Shown piece after piece: positions 33,167 to 46,313 of a stretch of DNA of 64,000 nucleotides. The stretch comes from Hirundichthys speculiger. Its lineage: Eukaryota > Chordata > Actinopteri > Beloniformes > Exocoetidae. The notes beneath the pieces were generated by a model. That model did not search any database. It was not told where the DNA came from and saw only the letters and a list, made by a program, of their open reading frames with translations. The stretch is from positions 1,302,001 to 1,366,000 of the forward strand of contig JAGFBZ010002129.1 of the NCBI GenBank assembly GCA_018398805.1. Reading direction: 5' to 3'. Numbering within the stretch: the stretch's first letter is position 1; the number at the start of each line of letters is the position of its first letter. Made by a program: the position numbers and the translations under genes.

Positions 33167-33864
33167 CAATGATATGCCATGGTTAGCCTGACAAAATTAT
33201 ACAAATGTTAGACTCCTTTAGTTACCGGATGTTTAAACCTCCCTCTCTTGGTGCCTTCTCCTGAGACTCAGTGTGCCTCCACCATTCCCCTGTGGTTAAC
33301 CTCAGCTCAGGTACATGGAGAAGGCCTGGGCCCAAAATGAGCATCTTATTTTACACATAAGACAATCCAAGTGGATAACTCACATATAGAACCATATGGG
33401 ACCTCGTTTACCAGCCGCCTCACATCTCAGACGGGCTCCACATACAAACGTTAGCTGGGCTGCTAATTCTAAGGTTACATCATTACTGCTGATTTACACA
33501 TCAGTCTTGCATATTTTCACGTCTAATACCCTGAGACTTGGTCGTATGCTACAGTAAGCAGCCATTTGTATTCACCATCCACCAGCATTGCGAGGCATCA
33601 AAGAAACATCCTGCTCCTTTGATTTTCTGAGCACGTCTCTTTCTGTGCCAAATGCAAATAAATGCCTACAAGCAAGATGATTGAGATCGCCCCATTCAGT
33701 GCTGGCCTTTTGGAAGTTGCAGTCACTCATTGTGTGCATCATGCAGTAGCGATATATGACAATGGAAAGAAGTTGTAAGGGTGTCTCATTTCTTAGGGGA
33801 ATAATTTTAGCCCTCTAGCTCTCCGATTCAAGGGCTATTGGTTGGGATAGGTGAAAGGCTAAGG
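33167..33864. other. Intergenic; one POU octamer in a unique stretch
   Basis: ATGCAAAT at 33652-33659 sits in repeat-free sequence (33590-33740) and could be a POU-factor site. Otherwise nothing recognised. Confidence 0.35.
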
Positions 33865-33975
33865 CAGGGGTGTCACACTCCAGTCCTGTCTTAGATGTTT
33901 CTCTGCTTCAGCACACCTGATTCAAATGAACGGGTAGTTTAACAGACCTGGATGACAAGCTGGTGGTGATCCATT
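33865..33975 (+). repeat. hAT-type MITE fragment, left end
   Basis: CAGGGGTGTCACACTCCAGT, then TTAGATGTTTCTCTGC, TTCAGCACACCTGATTCAAA and CAAGCTGGTGGTGATCC, is the left half of a common fish repeat whose ends are mirror images of CAGGGGTGTCAAACTCC. The right end is missing. A reverse fragment of the same type is at 19938-20005. Confidence 0.5.
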
Positions 33976-35614
33976 CATTTGGGGCTAGACCTTGGTTAGG
34001 TTGGACTGGGAATTATAGTTTACATTTCTAAAATCCATGAAAAATGTTCTCTCTCCACTGGAAGTTGTTCTCATCTTTCATTTTCAGTAACAGCTGACTA
34101 TTAAGTTTGCTGCTGTCACTACGCCACGTTAGTATGATTAATTCCAAAGATTTTATCATCACAAGAAAAGAGTTTAAGCAACGTACAACAATATAAGAGA
34201 TGAAATCTAAATACCCCTCTATGAATCAGGTCTACTGAGCATGTCTTGTTCTGCGTCTTGAACCAGCAGTTCCTTTGCGGTACCGCTTTGCTCTACATTC
34301 ACCCCCACAAAGGGAAGATCATCAATCTAGCGGCCCACTGCGCTCGGGTGTCAGAGCTTCGCTAATCTACCGTGAAGGTAAATACAACGCAACCTGAGCA
34401 AATGAAATATAATGAAACAAACATGGAACAAATCAAAATGACAGATAAGGTGCACGAGGTTTGTCTCTGCGAAGCCAAAACTATCTGTACATGTTCACAA
34501 ATACAGACTTTGGTTTGCTGTTGGCTCATCCTGCTTAAATGAAAGCGATGCATGTATGAAACTGCTTGAAATCATGTTTTATGCTGATAAATTAGTTATT
34601 TGCTGTTGCTGGTTAACCACCCACATTCACTGTAAATTTATCTGCAGGGCATATTATGAAGTACATCTCCTGCTGTAAATCCACAGGTAACCTTTTAACA
34701 ATTCATTACAATGTTGGGCGTAAAACAGGTTCTCAGCGCCTTACCTGCTGGTTGTAACAGTTTTTATTTACAAATGACATGATAATGATATTAAAGAAAT
34801 ATCAATCAGATCAAAATTAGGTTGGTTCAAAGGTGACCAAGCTGAGAGAAACAGATGAGCTACGATCAAGAACAGCTAAGCGTCAAGCATTTATTAAATA
34901 TTAAGGATCAACTCACAGACCAAAGAGGCAGGGCCAAATTAATTTATTTTTATATAATATTTAGCTTGTTGGGTCTGTTGGCTACATGCAGAGCTCATTG
35001 CAGCTGTGAACAGGTGACATCAGATCATTGGGCCTTTGGTTGAACTTCATCTGCATACAGTAAATGTTGGGTTTGTTAAGAAAAATGCACATGCCGTTAT
35101 TTTTTAAAGAGTCTAATATTTCCTCTTCTTCACTTTGTGTGAAGTTGGAAACCCGTAAGAAATTTGATACATTTGTTTTTTCTTCATGTTTTGATTTGGA
35201 ATAAAAAGTCCAGTGTTCCCAATGCATTTGTGTGTTTGGAAATGAAAGCTTTAAAAAGGAGTTTTAGCTTTACCAACTCACTTTTTTTAATCACGATATT
35301 TTGGCGGCCAGTGACTGCCTGCAGTGGTACTGTCATTAAGTCAATAAGAACATTTTAGATTTGTTAAGAAGTTTATTTGGTCACTTAGATCCAACGGTTC
35401 AAGCTAAGCTCGGCTAGCGGATTCGTATTTAACTACATCCGGGGCTTTGCAGACATGCTTCTTGCTTTCCGCTGTGGCTTTCTGCAGTTATTCCTGTAAT
35501 TTCTTGTGAGGTTCAGCACGTCGATATCCTTCCTCCATTTCATCCTCACCCTCGGGCTAAATTGACAGCTTCTGAGTCAGTCTTGTTTACGTGACATGCA
35601 AAAGGCCCAAATGC
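33976..35614. other. Intergenic, nothing recognised
   Basis: No repeat, RNA gene or supported frame identified. Confidence 0.5.
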
Positions 35615-35690
35615 AGCGTTAACAACCGTTTTTGACCAGTGCTGCCACCAAGTGGATGCCATTTTCACAGGAGTCAGGTTTCCTCTATTT
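35615..35690 (+). repeat. Dispersed repeat family 3, copy 1
   Basis: GACCAGTGCTGCCACCAAGT, GGATGCCATTTTCACAGG and AGTCAGGTTTCCTC match the reverse strand of 46070-46145 (CCAGTGGATGCCATTTTC-type core). Class unknown. Confidence 0.5.
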
Positions 35691-38394
35691 GTTCTAATGT
35701 GTTTTGTGTAAAATGTTCTGATCACATGTTAACAAAATTCACACATAAAGCTTTTAAGGAAACACTTTGCTTCTTCTCTGTGACGGCAAAAATTGTAGAC
35801 TATTTTGCCTGTAAAATGATGGTTCTGGTTGAAGCAGGTTAAAACAGTTAAAAAACAAGACTTAGCTGCGACTAGGGCACAAGTGAAATTTACACAGAAA
35901 TTTTCTGTGAAATAACACAGAAATTTACAGTGAAATTCCATATTTACAAAGGGAAAGGACATTGCTCACATCAAGGAGGTAGTTGATGCAGCAAATGACA
36001 ATTTAGCAGAAGAAGACAGTCAGTTTTAACAGAAACGTCCAAGACCAAACATAAAAATAAGACTCCTCCCCGGCGGCCATGATGACGTCACACAGGAGAA
36101 ACCCAGTTAGATAGGAGGACAATATCAAATGTATGAGAAATAATGTCCATAGATGCTCTGGACAAACAGGTCCCTCTGACCTCAAAACGGCAAGTTGACC
36201 ATAACATTCTCAAAACTCAGTAATAAGCAACATTTAAGAAAAAACCCTGCAGAAACTTGCAGAACAAACCACCATATTTTGTTTTCTTACTAGTGTTCCT
36301 TCCCAGAAAGATTAGCAACAGGTCCGTTATCCTAGCATGACCACGAGAAGGTTTAAACGTCTCAACTATTGCATATTGCATCAACATGGCACGGAGCAAA
36401 ATTCTGTAAGATAATCACATGGTTTCACCACCCTTTCATGACTCCTACTGAGGCACCTGCTTGTACTCTCGGCGAACGCAAACCCACCTGCACGAAGGGA
36501 CAAAGCCGGAAAACATGAGGCTAAGCTTGTAAACATGAACTTACTAACGGCCTTACGGCAGGATTTATTCTGCAGTCTTTGCAGATTTAGTGGGAAATTA
36601 CGTTCCTTTTAAGGGGCTATGAGCCTTCTACTGACAAAACTGAATGTTTTCCATTATCTCTTTGTTTTTGACATAATGGACTTTTGTTTCTTTTTCTTTT
36701 TTAATATGGTTGTTCAGTTTTAACTTGATCTTGCAGCAAACTATAACTTGTCCTACAGACTCTTAAATGTCTCTGAACAACATTTATGTAATTTGTAACC
36801 TGAACAGATGCACAGAGAAGAAGCCCCAATTCAAACTCAGGGGTGACTGCAAATAAGCAAAAATGTTGGCTTTTCCCTTTAACCCTGAGGCCATAAATGA
36901 CACATCACATCTGTTTGTGTCATTTGTAGCCAGCCAGTCCATCATAGTTGGACTGGGTAAAACATTTTTGGGTCCATACTGCTCTTTTGGTAACTGGGTT
37001 GCAAGGCTGTATTTGTGAAGGATTACCGGACCCTCTCAGAGGACCTCGGGGCAGAATTCAGCCTCACACAGACTTGGAAGGTCATAGAATTAAGCTTGAG
37101 TATGAGTATGAGCATTAAAAGCTTTAAAAACAAAAAGTAAAAGCTAAAAATCAATTCTTGATGTCAGAGGTAATCAGTGAACAGCAGCGAGGATGTGTTC
37201 GAGCAGAAGCACTGTGAGATGTTGTTTCAGGCTGTATCTTTGGGGTCGAGAGCAAAACTGTGCAGACTCATGAGCTATGTGAACCACACCTGAAACCCCA
37301 GTGTCTCTGCTGCCATTTCCTTCCAGAAAAACATTTTTCCCATCAATAGCTTCAACTGCAAATAGATATATAACATAGCTGATGTAGATTTAAATAGAAA
37401 CTTGAATAATATAAAACCAGAGGGCCACGGTCCATGCTATGTATTTACCAGTTTAACAGAGAATTACATCACCAAATAATAAAAAATATCACCAGTCTGC
37501 ATGTTTAAAGCTGTTGAACCATCTATGTTATAATTTGTAAGGGTTTAACTGTGCTACAATTACGGAGTAATTATCAACGCAAGAAAAACACGACCTTTAC
37601 TTAACCCGCAGAAAACACTTTGAGCCTTTACAGACCTACAGTTTGCTCATAACGTGTCAGAAAAGGCACCGTAAAAACAGATATCGAGCTAATAAGCAGG
37701 TTTGCTTTAATGATTTAACAACATGGTGTTGGACGCCTCTGAACAGATGATCAGCAGCCGGATCAACCCGGCGCCACTGCGCTTACTGTAGCGACGGAGA
37801 CTTGAGACAACACTGACACAGAAAAACTGCTTTTACATGAATGGAAAGAAGCACATTTCTGGAAGGTGTAACAATCTTATAACAGTTACAGAAATTCAAT
37901 GTAAACTGCAGTCAGAGAGAAAGGTGGCTCAACAAGAGAAGTTTACTTTTAGTTTCTCGAGGGGCTGGGATGTTAACTGGTTCGTTTCAATTAATTAATT
38001 TCTGGGAAAAAATAACGTATTTAATTGCACCAACTTTTTCTGGTGTCATTGGAGACTTTAGTCTGAAAGCTCGTATCATTACTCTCCTCAACGAGCAGCG
38101 GTAGCCACAGACAGACCAGGAGATGTTTATCCCTGATTCAGTTGTCAACCAGAATTTATTTGAAAAACTTGACTTACTGTGTAAAATATTGAGTTTAATA
38201 GTCTAATAATATAGTTAAACTCATTTCATTTCTGAACCACAGACATGGCCCCTTCAGAAGTCTTCTGATGACTCTGCAGTTGCTGGGTGAATAAGTGATG
38301 GACAGGAGGAAGAGTGTAGAATCCTGATGGTATTTTACACTGGACAGTGGGCCACAGAAAACACGCTTCGGTATCGTCGTTTTGATAGAAGCTT
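35691..38394. other. Intergenic, nothing firm
   Basis: CACAGAAATTTTCTGTG near 35894 is a perfect 17-bp palindrome with one central base. No other structure, gene or named repeat was recognised over 2.7 kb. Confidence 0.45.
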
Positions 38395-38470
38395 TAGGTC
38401 TTCTCGATGTGTGCAGCAAGATCCTGGAGATGTTCCACCAGTCTGTGGCAGCCAGTGTTTTGTCCTGTAA
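38395..38470 (+). pseudogene. Short LINE reverse transcriptase C-terminal fragment
   Basis: One plus-strand frame reads LLDVCSKILEMFHQSVAASV. The pattern (D/N)VC.K(I/M)LE(M/I)F(H/Y)QSV.AS is characteristic of the segment after the reverse transcriptase core in fish L2-type LINEs. Upstream and downstream are frameshifted or decayed beyond recognition. Confidence 0.5.
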
Positions 38471-38588
38471 ACTTAATAGTCTGTTATTTAAATGTTACAT
38501 ATATCTTCATAGCTTGTACAGCTGATAGTTTAGTACTATTTTTTATGTAATGTAAGGCTGTTCTGTTTGTACCCCCATTTTATAACCT

Positions 38589-38602
38589 GGGGGGGGGGGG
38601 GG
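38589..38602. repeat. G14 tract
   Basis: Fourteen consecutive G. Confidence 0.9.
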
Positions 38603-39095
38603 TTTCATGTGCTATTATTTATTTGTAAAATAAGCTGTTATCATTTGTAAATACCTCGACCACCGTCTCCAGTGCACATTAGATGGACATAACCATTATA
38701 TGTCATATCAGTTAAACGTATTCCGTTGTTTGAAATGTTACATCAACTCTTTCTTCATCATTTTTGAACTTTGTTATAGTTTTAATGTGTTGTAATTTAA
38801 AGCTTGCTGCTAACTATCTGTGTCTGTCTGTTTTCTGTCTATCAGTACACTTTGAAATATTATTGAAATATTATTATTAAATATTATTAAATTCTCCAAT
38901 CATGCTAGCTTGAGCACAAGAGTTTCTAGTTTTACATTTAAGATTTTACTGAAACACTGAGTAACAAACTTAGGAAGGAATTCTGACAGTTCATTAACTG
39001 TAGTTATAATGTTTTATGCCATGTTTACAGATCAGCTAATTATGTTGTGTACAGATAAAGCTAGCTAAGCTAAGGCGTGAATGCATATCTTTTAC

Positions 39096-39125
39096 GTGTG
39101 TGGGTGTGTGTGTGTGTGTGTGTGT
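39096..39125. repeat. (GT)n microsatellite with one GGG interruption
   Basis: GTGTGTGGG followed by ten or more GT units. Confidence 0.92.
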
Positions 39126-39597
39126 ACTACACGAGTGAATGATAAAAGACAAACTAAAATGCTTTGTAGAACTTTGACAAAGTTAATAAATAGAGTATAT
39201 AAGTGTGGATCGTTTCCCTCTGAGGTATCTAAGTAGCAGGAAGCACAGTGCACTGCTTACTCTAAAACAGATGAACCCATTAGAGGAACCACTGGAGGTT
39301 CTTGCAATTAACTCTGGCCTTATTTAGCACTGCCTAGAAACAATTACAGAACAGTGGAATCAGCGAATTTCGGATAAACACGATGCTTTTTTCCAAAGAG
39401 GAATGCAGAAAAGTAACTATTTTTAGCAATTATAACCAGTTTTAAATTTTAGCACAAAGTAGTTCAAACGCTCCTTCTTGTCTCGGCCTCTTTTCTACGA
39501 TCTTGAAAGGAATTATATTCACTCTGTAACATTTATTTCTGAAATGGAAACAGACCAACATAAATCCTATTTTATACTCCTAATTGCCTTATTTAGT

Positions 39598-39722
39598 TCA
39601 TCCATTCACGCATTTTTCAATGCCTAATTTTTCCGACTCATGGGGGCTCGAGCTGGAGCGGATCCCAGCTGTCACTGGGCCAGAGGACCAGCACATCCAG
39701 GACAGGTCGCCGGTCCATCACC
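39598..39722 (+). mobile_element. Retroelement fragment of the GGATCCCAGCTG type
   Basis: CATCCATTCACGCATTTTTC, CTCATGGGGGCTCGAGCTGG, GCGGATCCCAGCTGTCACTG and GGACAGGTCGCCGGTCCATC follow the order of a repeat very common in fish genomes (usually AGCCTATCCCAGC..GGACAGGTCGCCAGTC). Only about 125 bp is left. Confidence 0.55.
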
Positions 39723-40389
39723 GGTCTTAATTAATTGCTGTGGAAATTTCACCTTCTCTCACTTCTCCATTAAGAGTAACCAGCAGTCCGGGGGATTGGA
39801 AAAGGGGTTGACAGGCAAAACGGTCAAGTTTTGCATGTGTGTGATTAAAAGAGACAGTGATGAAGTGATTCCTTTCTGTAAGTAAGCTTCCAGAGAGAAA
39901 ACAGGCAGCGGAACATTTGACATCTGAAACCTCAGCGCGGTATCTCACCATGGGAGGGCACTGCGTCTAGTTTGAGTAATTACATGTGCGGTTGCTTCGC
40001 TGCCCTGTAACTTCTGAGAATTCCCGCCATAATTACCCTCCACACACACACGCACTCTGGCAACAAACCATGCATTCATATTGTTTCAATCTGTTTTTTC
40101 AGGTGTCCTAATTATGGGAGTCGAGAATCGATTTCCGTCCGGTGTAACATCTACGTGGGTCGGTCTAATCTTTCAGCAAACAGGATGTGTCACTGTGAGT
40201 TTAAAGGCTGATAGTCACAATATACGCAGTTATTAATTCATTAATCTTCTGAAGTCTTCAACAAATAACCGCCTTGTGCATTTCTTGCTGACTCCGAGTT
40301 TGAATGAGGACAGGATGTGGTCCTGAATCTTTCTTCCAGTATTGGCTGATCGGATTTACTGAAGTGAAAGGGGTCGTAATTGCAGCACA
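39723..40389. other. Intergenic, nothing recognised
   Basis: No supported feature. A short ACACACACA word at 40043 only. Confidence 0.45.
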
Positions 40390-41090
40390 CCTTCCTTCCT
40401 ACATTTACAATCAAACAACTGAGAAACCCTCCTTCCTAATCTATAATGAAATTCCTGGCTGTTTTACAATTGATACTGCATGATGAGCTTTAATTAGAAG
40501 CTTTTGAAAAGATGAGTCCAATTCACTGCTTTTTTGCTTAGATTACAAACAGCGGCACTTAGGAAGAAGAGGGGACAGCAAAGTCGAGGGAAAGCAGCAT
40601 CGATCCCTATGCATTGTCTCATTAATTTTGCCAGAGGTGTGGATTGCAGGTGATCAATATCCAGCGACTGCATCTTTATTCTTCTGAGTAACCTATTACT
40701 GCCTGTGAAATGTGAAGAGCGCACCACAATTAGAAATGTGGAACAAGCAAAGCCAGTCAATAGCATAGATGTATGATCTGGGCCGCAGGAAGCAATATCT
40801 AGTCCGGGGTGCAGGGGGTATTCTTCCAAGGCTAAAGGCTAGTTTGGTTAAGTGCCTCTGTGTTAGTAAAAGGCTTCCTTTGTTCCCCAAAGCCCGGCCA
40901 TAATAGAAGGTTAGACACTCAAGGTTTTCACATTCGGGCTTCAGATTCCAAGGCCATTTTCATCCATCTTTTGATGTAAGTAATGATCTGCTATCTTATT
41001 CTCCTTTAGCCTGATTCACTGTACTACGAGAGGGCTTTTATAAGCCCCCAAGAGTGAACAGCTCTCTACATATGTATAGCCCTTTATGGA
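40390..41090. promoter_or_regulatory. Candidate conserved non-coding block
   Basis: Seven hundred repeat-free bases with GATGAGCTTTAATTAGAAGC, GTCTCATTAATTTTGCC and CACAATTAGAAATG. TAAT/ATTA cores recur about every 60-100 bases. The composition resembles vertebrate developmental enhancers; conservation unknown. Confidence 0.25.
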
Positions 41091-41489
41091 TCTTAACTAA
41101 AATATTATTTATGTTTTGTAGATTTAGTGTGTGTTGTTGTTCCAAAAATTTCCTCATGTTTGGTTTGGAAAAAATGAGACCTATGCAGGGACTCGACGCA
41201 GTGAGCCAACCTGAGAAATAAAAGTGTTTGGAGGGAACAACTCAATATCCTGCCGCTCTGTTGTGTGAGTTCGATATTTATGATATCATTTCATCAAATA
41301 AAGGGGACCAATTCAGTCTTGAAAAGTTTACTTACATTTCTATGATTGCTACACTGTTGTTGTTCTCTATGAATGAACTGGAGCCAGGAGCTGCTCTAGT
41401 ATGCAGATTTCATTTGCGATAAAGATAAAAGTTTTCCTCTCTATGTTAAACAGCCAAAAATACATTCAATATGTAACCTCAATAGACAC

Positions 41490-41640
41490 CATTTATCAAC
41501 TGCACAAAGCACTTCATTTTTTTGAGTCTGTATTCTCTTGGAATATATTGAATTAACTGAATTACAATGAAATAGACTGAATTGGAATATAATTGAACTG
41601 AAATGGACTGGATTCTTCCTTGGACGAATTGAATAAATCA
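41490..41640. repeat. Decayed GAATT-type tail
   Basis: TGAATTAACTGAATTACAAT, GACTGAATTGGAATATAATT and GAACTGAAATGGACTGG look like a decayed run of TGAATTGAA units, as found at the 3' ends of L2-like retroelements. Body not recognised. Confidence 0.35.
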
Positions 41641-41752
41641 GTAAAATTAGGTTACTTTCTGTATGTGAGTAGCAGCCAAGTTGGGATACTTTCTGAGTTG
41701 GAATTTCCAACCTCAAGGGTTGGTCCAGCTGAAACTTCTGACGAAGAAGAGG

Positions 41753-41796
41753 AACGTGCTATTACTCTAATAGCACGTTCAATGCTTTTAGCATTG
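41753..41796. repeat. Two adjacent perfect hairpins
   Basis: AACGTGCTATTA (41753-41764), spacer CTC, TAATAGCACGTT (41768-41779), then directly CAATGCT (41780-41786), spacer TTT, AGCATTG (41790-41796). Both stems are exact, 12 and 7 bp, and touch each other. Confidence 0.85.
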
Positions 41797-42189
41797 ATTT
41801 TGACACGAGCTTGAGTTTCTTTTCTTACTTATTGTCCAGCTTGAACACAGAGATCGCACATGTGGACAAAAACAGCTGGACCACAATCTCCCCCTAAAAA
41901 AGGTAGTGTCAATCCAAACCACCTGGTGAACTCCAGGGTCATCCTGTTGAGAAAACATACCGGCCAAAACACAACCAAGGCAGACACAATAAGACCAAGA
42001 ACTAAAGACGTCCTTGCATGGCTTGAAGTAGAGAACTGAGGTCTACTTTAATTTTGTACCATGTAACATGAAATCAATCCAGGGGGAAAAGGCTACAAAT
42101 TTACAAACTCGTAAAATGATTTAGACCAGAGCTCACAAGGGGACCACAGGGCAACATTTGTTTTTTCAATAAAATTGCAGTTTATTGAA

Positions 42190-42275
42190 TCACCACTAGG
42201 GGCTGTCTCCAAAAGTGATTCAATGTCCAATGACCCTCATGTTAAAATGTCTAACTTTACACCAGAAAGCAGCAG
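42190..42275 (+). repeat. Dispersed repeat, relative of 11395-11550
   Basis: CACCACTAGGGGCTGTCTCC, AAAAGTGATTCAATG and GTTAAAATGTCTAACTTTAC belong to a common fish repeat of unknown class. Confidence 0.45.
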
Positions 42276-45200
42276 ACAGTTGGAAGATGGGGGGGGTTAA
42301 CAGTCTTACCTCACTAGGTAAAATGTATTTATGTATAATTAGCCGTGTTAGTTGTAATCACTTTAGCGACATGGTGCTTAGAAATTTCTTGACTAAAAGC
42401 GAAACGATACTTAACCATTTTGTTTCTTAAAAGATAATGGCCTATATACATAAAATCTTGGTAAATTTGCGAGTTAGTTTGCACATGAATCACATCCTTA
42501 CCAAAAACCTACTCTGGATTCAGGAACGCTACATTACATTAGTGAATTCCTATTAATTACTCACAGGTTGGAAGCACGCAAACAAAGCTCATTAATTAGC
42601 ATAAACCCCACCCAGGGACCACCATGTATAAAGAGGTGTGAAGATGCAGATTACACGAGACTACAATGTGATTCACACGATCTCCACACCTTCGGATAAA
42701 CACGTAATCTCACAAATCCAGGCAAAGAGCAGCGCTAGCAAGTGCTCCGCTTTTTTGAAACTCTCCCAGTAAGACTTGAAGTCGGAGCAAAAAGAAATAA
42801 CCAGGACTTAATGCAGATATTTAATGCCGTATCTTCTGTCCTGCGAAGTATTCCAGAGGCGAAATTAAAATAGTTTAATTTGGATGCAAAAAAAAAAAAA
42901 TCAACACATTTTGCTATATGAGCTGACAATTCCATTGTCTTGATTATCTGAGAAACATGTCAGGAAGCCCCCCATGGCCTCGTGACACCAGTAGGGTGCC
43001 CTATAACTGCCCAAGTCGCTGCATGGGCGTCTGTCGACATGTCAGGTCCATATAAAAAAACTTACTGACACAATCTAAAGCTTCAATATGCAAAATGACC
43101 ATCGATTAAGATAAACACGTTATATATCAAATTATTTCTTATGTTTAAACATTTAGTTTCAAGGTATGTGCGTATTATGAGAATAACGGTCCAAAAAAGG
43201 CATCAGAACCTCTGCCCATTCTGCTTATATTTCATGAATGAAACCCAATATATATTTGTGATGGTAAAATTAGCGCTTAGAGGTCTAGAGGTCACAGGGA
43301 CGTTTGTCCAGGGCATCATTTCTGATATATTATGATATGGTCCTCGTATCTAACTGGGTTTCTTCTGTGTGACGCCGTCATGGGTGCTGGGCAGGAGTCC
43401 TACCTTAATGTTTGGTCTTGGACGTTTTGTTAAAGCTTACTGTCTTTCACTGTCAACTTGTCATTTCCTGCATCGCCTGCTGAGGTGTAGCACTGACCCT
43501 TTTTGCATGCAAACGGAGAATAAATTCATTGAGATCCACCCATCGCTAAGTCTCGTTATTTAAGATTCATTGCTGATCTTACTCAGAATCCTTAGTCTTT
43601 TAGAGGCTAAAACAAAGACAATATTTTTTTCCACCACAATATTCTTGTGCTGTTAATTGTACTAACAGACCAGTGCGACCATCTATAGGTGGACCTGGAA
43701 GGGTCCGAGGGCAAAGCTTAGCCAAGCAGCAGGCTTCACTTTATTACAGGGTGAATAACTTTGACTGGACGTCAGCAGGAACTGAACTCTGATGTTAAGT
43801 TGACTGAATCCTGGCGCGTCGTGAAAAAGGTTTCAAACTGACTGAAACTGAAACTGACTGAAAACCTGAGGGGCGATGTCACAGGGGGTTTGTCCAGTTG
43901 TTTTCATACAGTCTATGGTTGCACACTAATGAACCTGTGACAAATGAACATTTAAATATCACAGAGGCAAAGGCAATAGACTATCATTGGCAATCCAGTT
44001 GACCACTAAATATAGTGTGAAACAACAATAATCAATTTATCATTTTGTGATGTTTGTCATCAACGACCACCCAGCGGTGCAGATCCAGATAAAAATAAAG
44101 AGTCTGGCTGGAATGAGCCATTGATTCTTTCTAATGGGATGTAATTTTTTGCTGGTATATTTTCCTCATCTCAACCAAAAGTCTTGAAAATGTAAAGGAG
44201 CAACAAAACCTTGGTTCCTGCTCTCACGGAGAAAACAGGACACCTGTATGGAGCAGAGCGGCAGTGGTGCTCAGTTCGCCAGTGATACAATTTACACATT
44301 TTTTCTTAAAACACCAGCTGCTGTTTCAGTAAGTAATTTGTTATTTAAGTCCATCCAGATACTTATAGGATCCCTATTTTATAGTTTAGCAATTTTGAGT
44401 AAGAAATGGCGATTCCCCGTCTGTGTTTATGAGCGCTTGTCTCGACTTCTCAACAGTGTGAACATGATGTTTGAAAAATGTCCATGTCTGGGCTTGTCCC
44501 ATCCCATATGTGGTGTGTGTGTGAAAGGAGAGTCATCTTTAGAGATTAACAAACTTTAGCCAAAATGGTCTATGACAGAAATAAATGAGTTAACTGCACA
44601 GGCAGGAAAGATAATTGATGCAATGTGTGTGTTTGAAGATTGTGCAGCAAGACGTCCACTGAAACTGCTGCTTTTCCTGTGAAAGCCACATTGAAGATGG
44701 GCTCAGTTACTTAATTAGGTTTTTTTTTTGTTTTTTACACCTCCTTTCTCTACAGCAGAACCATCAAACTAACCGGTATATGTCACACAGGGAAAATATA
44801 ACTATATCTCAGCTTCATTCTGCAATTTTACAGTTCTAAATCCAAAAAGCCTCATGCATCGTTTCCCATTAAGCAAACTAATATCAGAATCCAAATAGCA
44901 TGTATTTGATACAGAATCAGAGTATATAACTATAATGAAGTAATTATGATTTTCTGCATGAATTTCACCCTGAACGGTGAAGCACAGAAGGGTATTTACT
45001 GACAGTTACTGACAGGCTGTGTCTCAAACTGCACAAGGAGCCTCCAGAAGTCTCTCTGGGATGAGTAATAGAAGAACAGATGTACAATCAAGCAGAAAAA
45101 AAAAAGAGTATTTCCCAGCGGTGCATGACCTGGAGCTCTTTTCCCAGCTTCTTCCCTCCACTGCCTGGATGCTTTACTGTTACATATTACATTACTTCTA

Positions 45201-46069
45201 TAAAAAATTTACAATTAAACACTTTTTTTTGTTTGTTTTTGGAATGAGTTTTTTTTTTTTTTTCTTTTACTTTTGGCATGTGAAAACACATGAGAAGAAA
45301 TTCTGATTGGCTGGCCCGGTGGACCAGTGGAGGAAATGTATTTCGTTGGATACTGCCGCTGGTTATTTTGAAGCTAACTCCCTGCTCTGTGAAATAATGT
45401 ATTTAGCTTCGTTCTTCACTTTTATTTTGCCAGCAGGAAAACCACAGCACACTTTGGGTTTGACTCGCAGGTTGATTGTGTGTCGTATATTGAGTTTCAA
45501 AGCGTTCTGCTGGCGTAGCTCACATCGTTCTGGTAATGCTCAGCTGAATGCTAATGCTACATGAATGCTAAGGTTCACAATGTAATTGACAACAATGACA
45601 GCTTCAACCTGGCAGGAAGTGAGACATAGCATAGCATAAGAAGAATCTGGTATATATTCAAACTAAAACACCTCAGGTGGACATGGGCTCAGACAGTCGT
45701 GGAAGAGTCGTGGCTAAACGGGTCAGATAGAATTTCAACCACTTGTTTCAATCATGTGATTGTCACATGGTCTCTTAAGCTTGGGGGTAAACTGTAATCC
45801 CTTGAATCCATTTAAACAGGCAGCGCCCAGAAACGCTCTGCTTCTGAAGCGTACTCGAGAGACCCGGTTTGCGCTGTGGATTCTTCCAGGCCCAGTGGGA
45901 CCCAGCGGTACCTGTAACTGCTTTTGCTTTGGGCTTCTCTGACAGATTATCTCTTCATCTTCTTGAGATTCTATGTTCAACTTTGTCCCTGCTATAAACA
46001 CTGATTTTATTTTTTATTTTTTTCAAACAATTACGCTGGTTTGGATGCTATGAGGTTGAATAGCTTTCT
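42276..46069. other. Intergenic, nothing firm
   Basis: Long T-runs near 45220 and 45250, an ACAGTCTATGG word at 43906, and otherwise unremarkable AT-rich sequence. Frames up to 103 codons (44248-44559) show no domain. Confidence 0.45.
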
Positions 46070-46143
46070 ACTGGTAACGGGGGAAACCCGAGTACCGCGA
46101 AAATGGCATCCACTGGGTGGCACCATCGGTTGAAACCAGTCAT
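46070..46143 (-). repeat. Dispersed repeat family 3, copy 2
   Basis: Reverse complement relation to 35615-35690. Core GAAAATGGCATCCACTGGGT at 46098, then GGCACCATCGGTTGAAACC. Confidence 0.5.
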
Positions 46144-46313
46144 TTTGCGAGGTACATAAACTTACGGCTTTTTAAAGCGACGATGTAAACCTCCATTGAT
46201 TCAGATAGTGCTTTTTTAGCATGTAAGCATGAAGCATTGTAGCAATCCATCGATCTATTTCAATATACACCCCTCACAGAACATTCAACTTTTGCGTTAA
46301 ATTTTTGGAAAAT
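46144..46313 (+). repeat. Diverged direct repeat, left unit
   Basis: Pairs with 46741-46914. Shared words are TACATAA(A/G)CTT, CGG(C/T)TTTTTAAAGC, CTTCCATTGA-like words, GCATGTAAGCAT, AAGCATTGTA, ACCCCTCACA and ACTTTTGCG followed by ATTTTTGGAAAA. The two units start 597 bp apart. Confidence 0.7.

Larger units (their letters stand above)
38471..39597. other. Intergenic with simple repeats
   Basis: Holds the G14 run and the GT microsatellite listed separately, and an ATTATT-rich stretch near 38860-38890. No gene. Confidence 0.45.
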
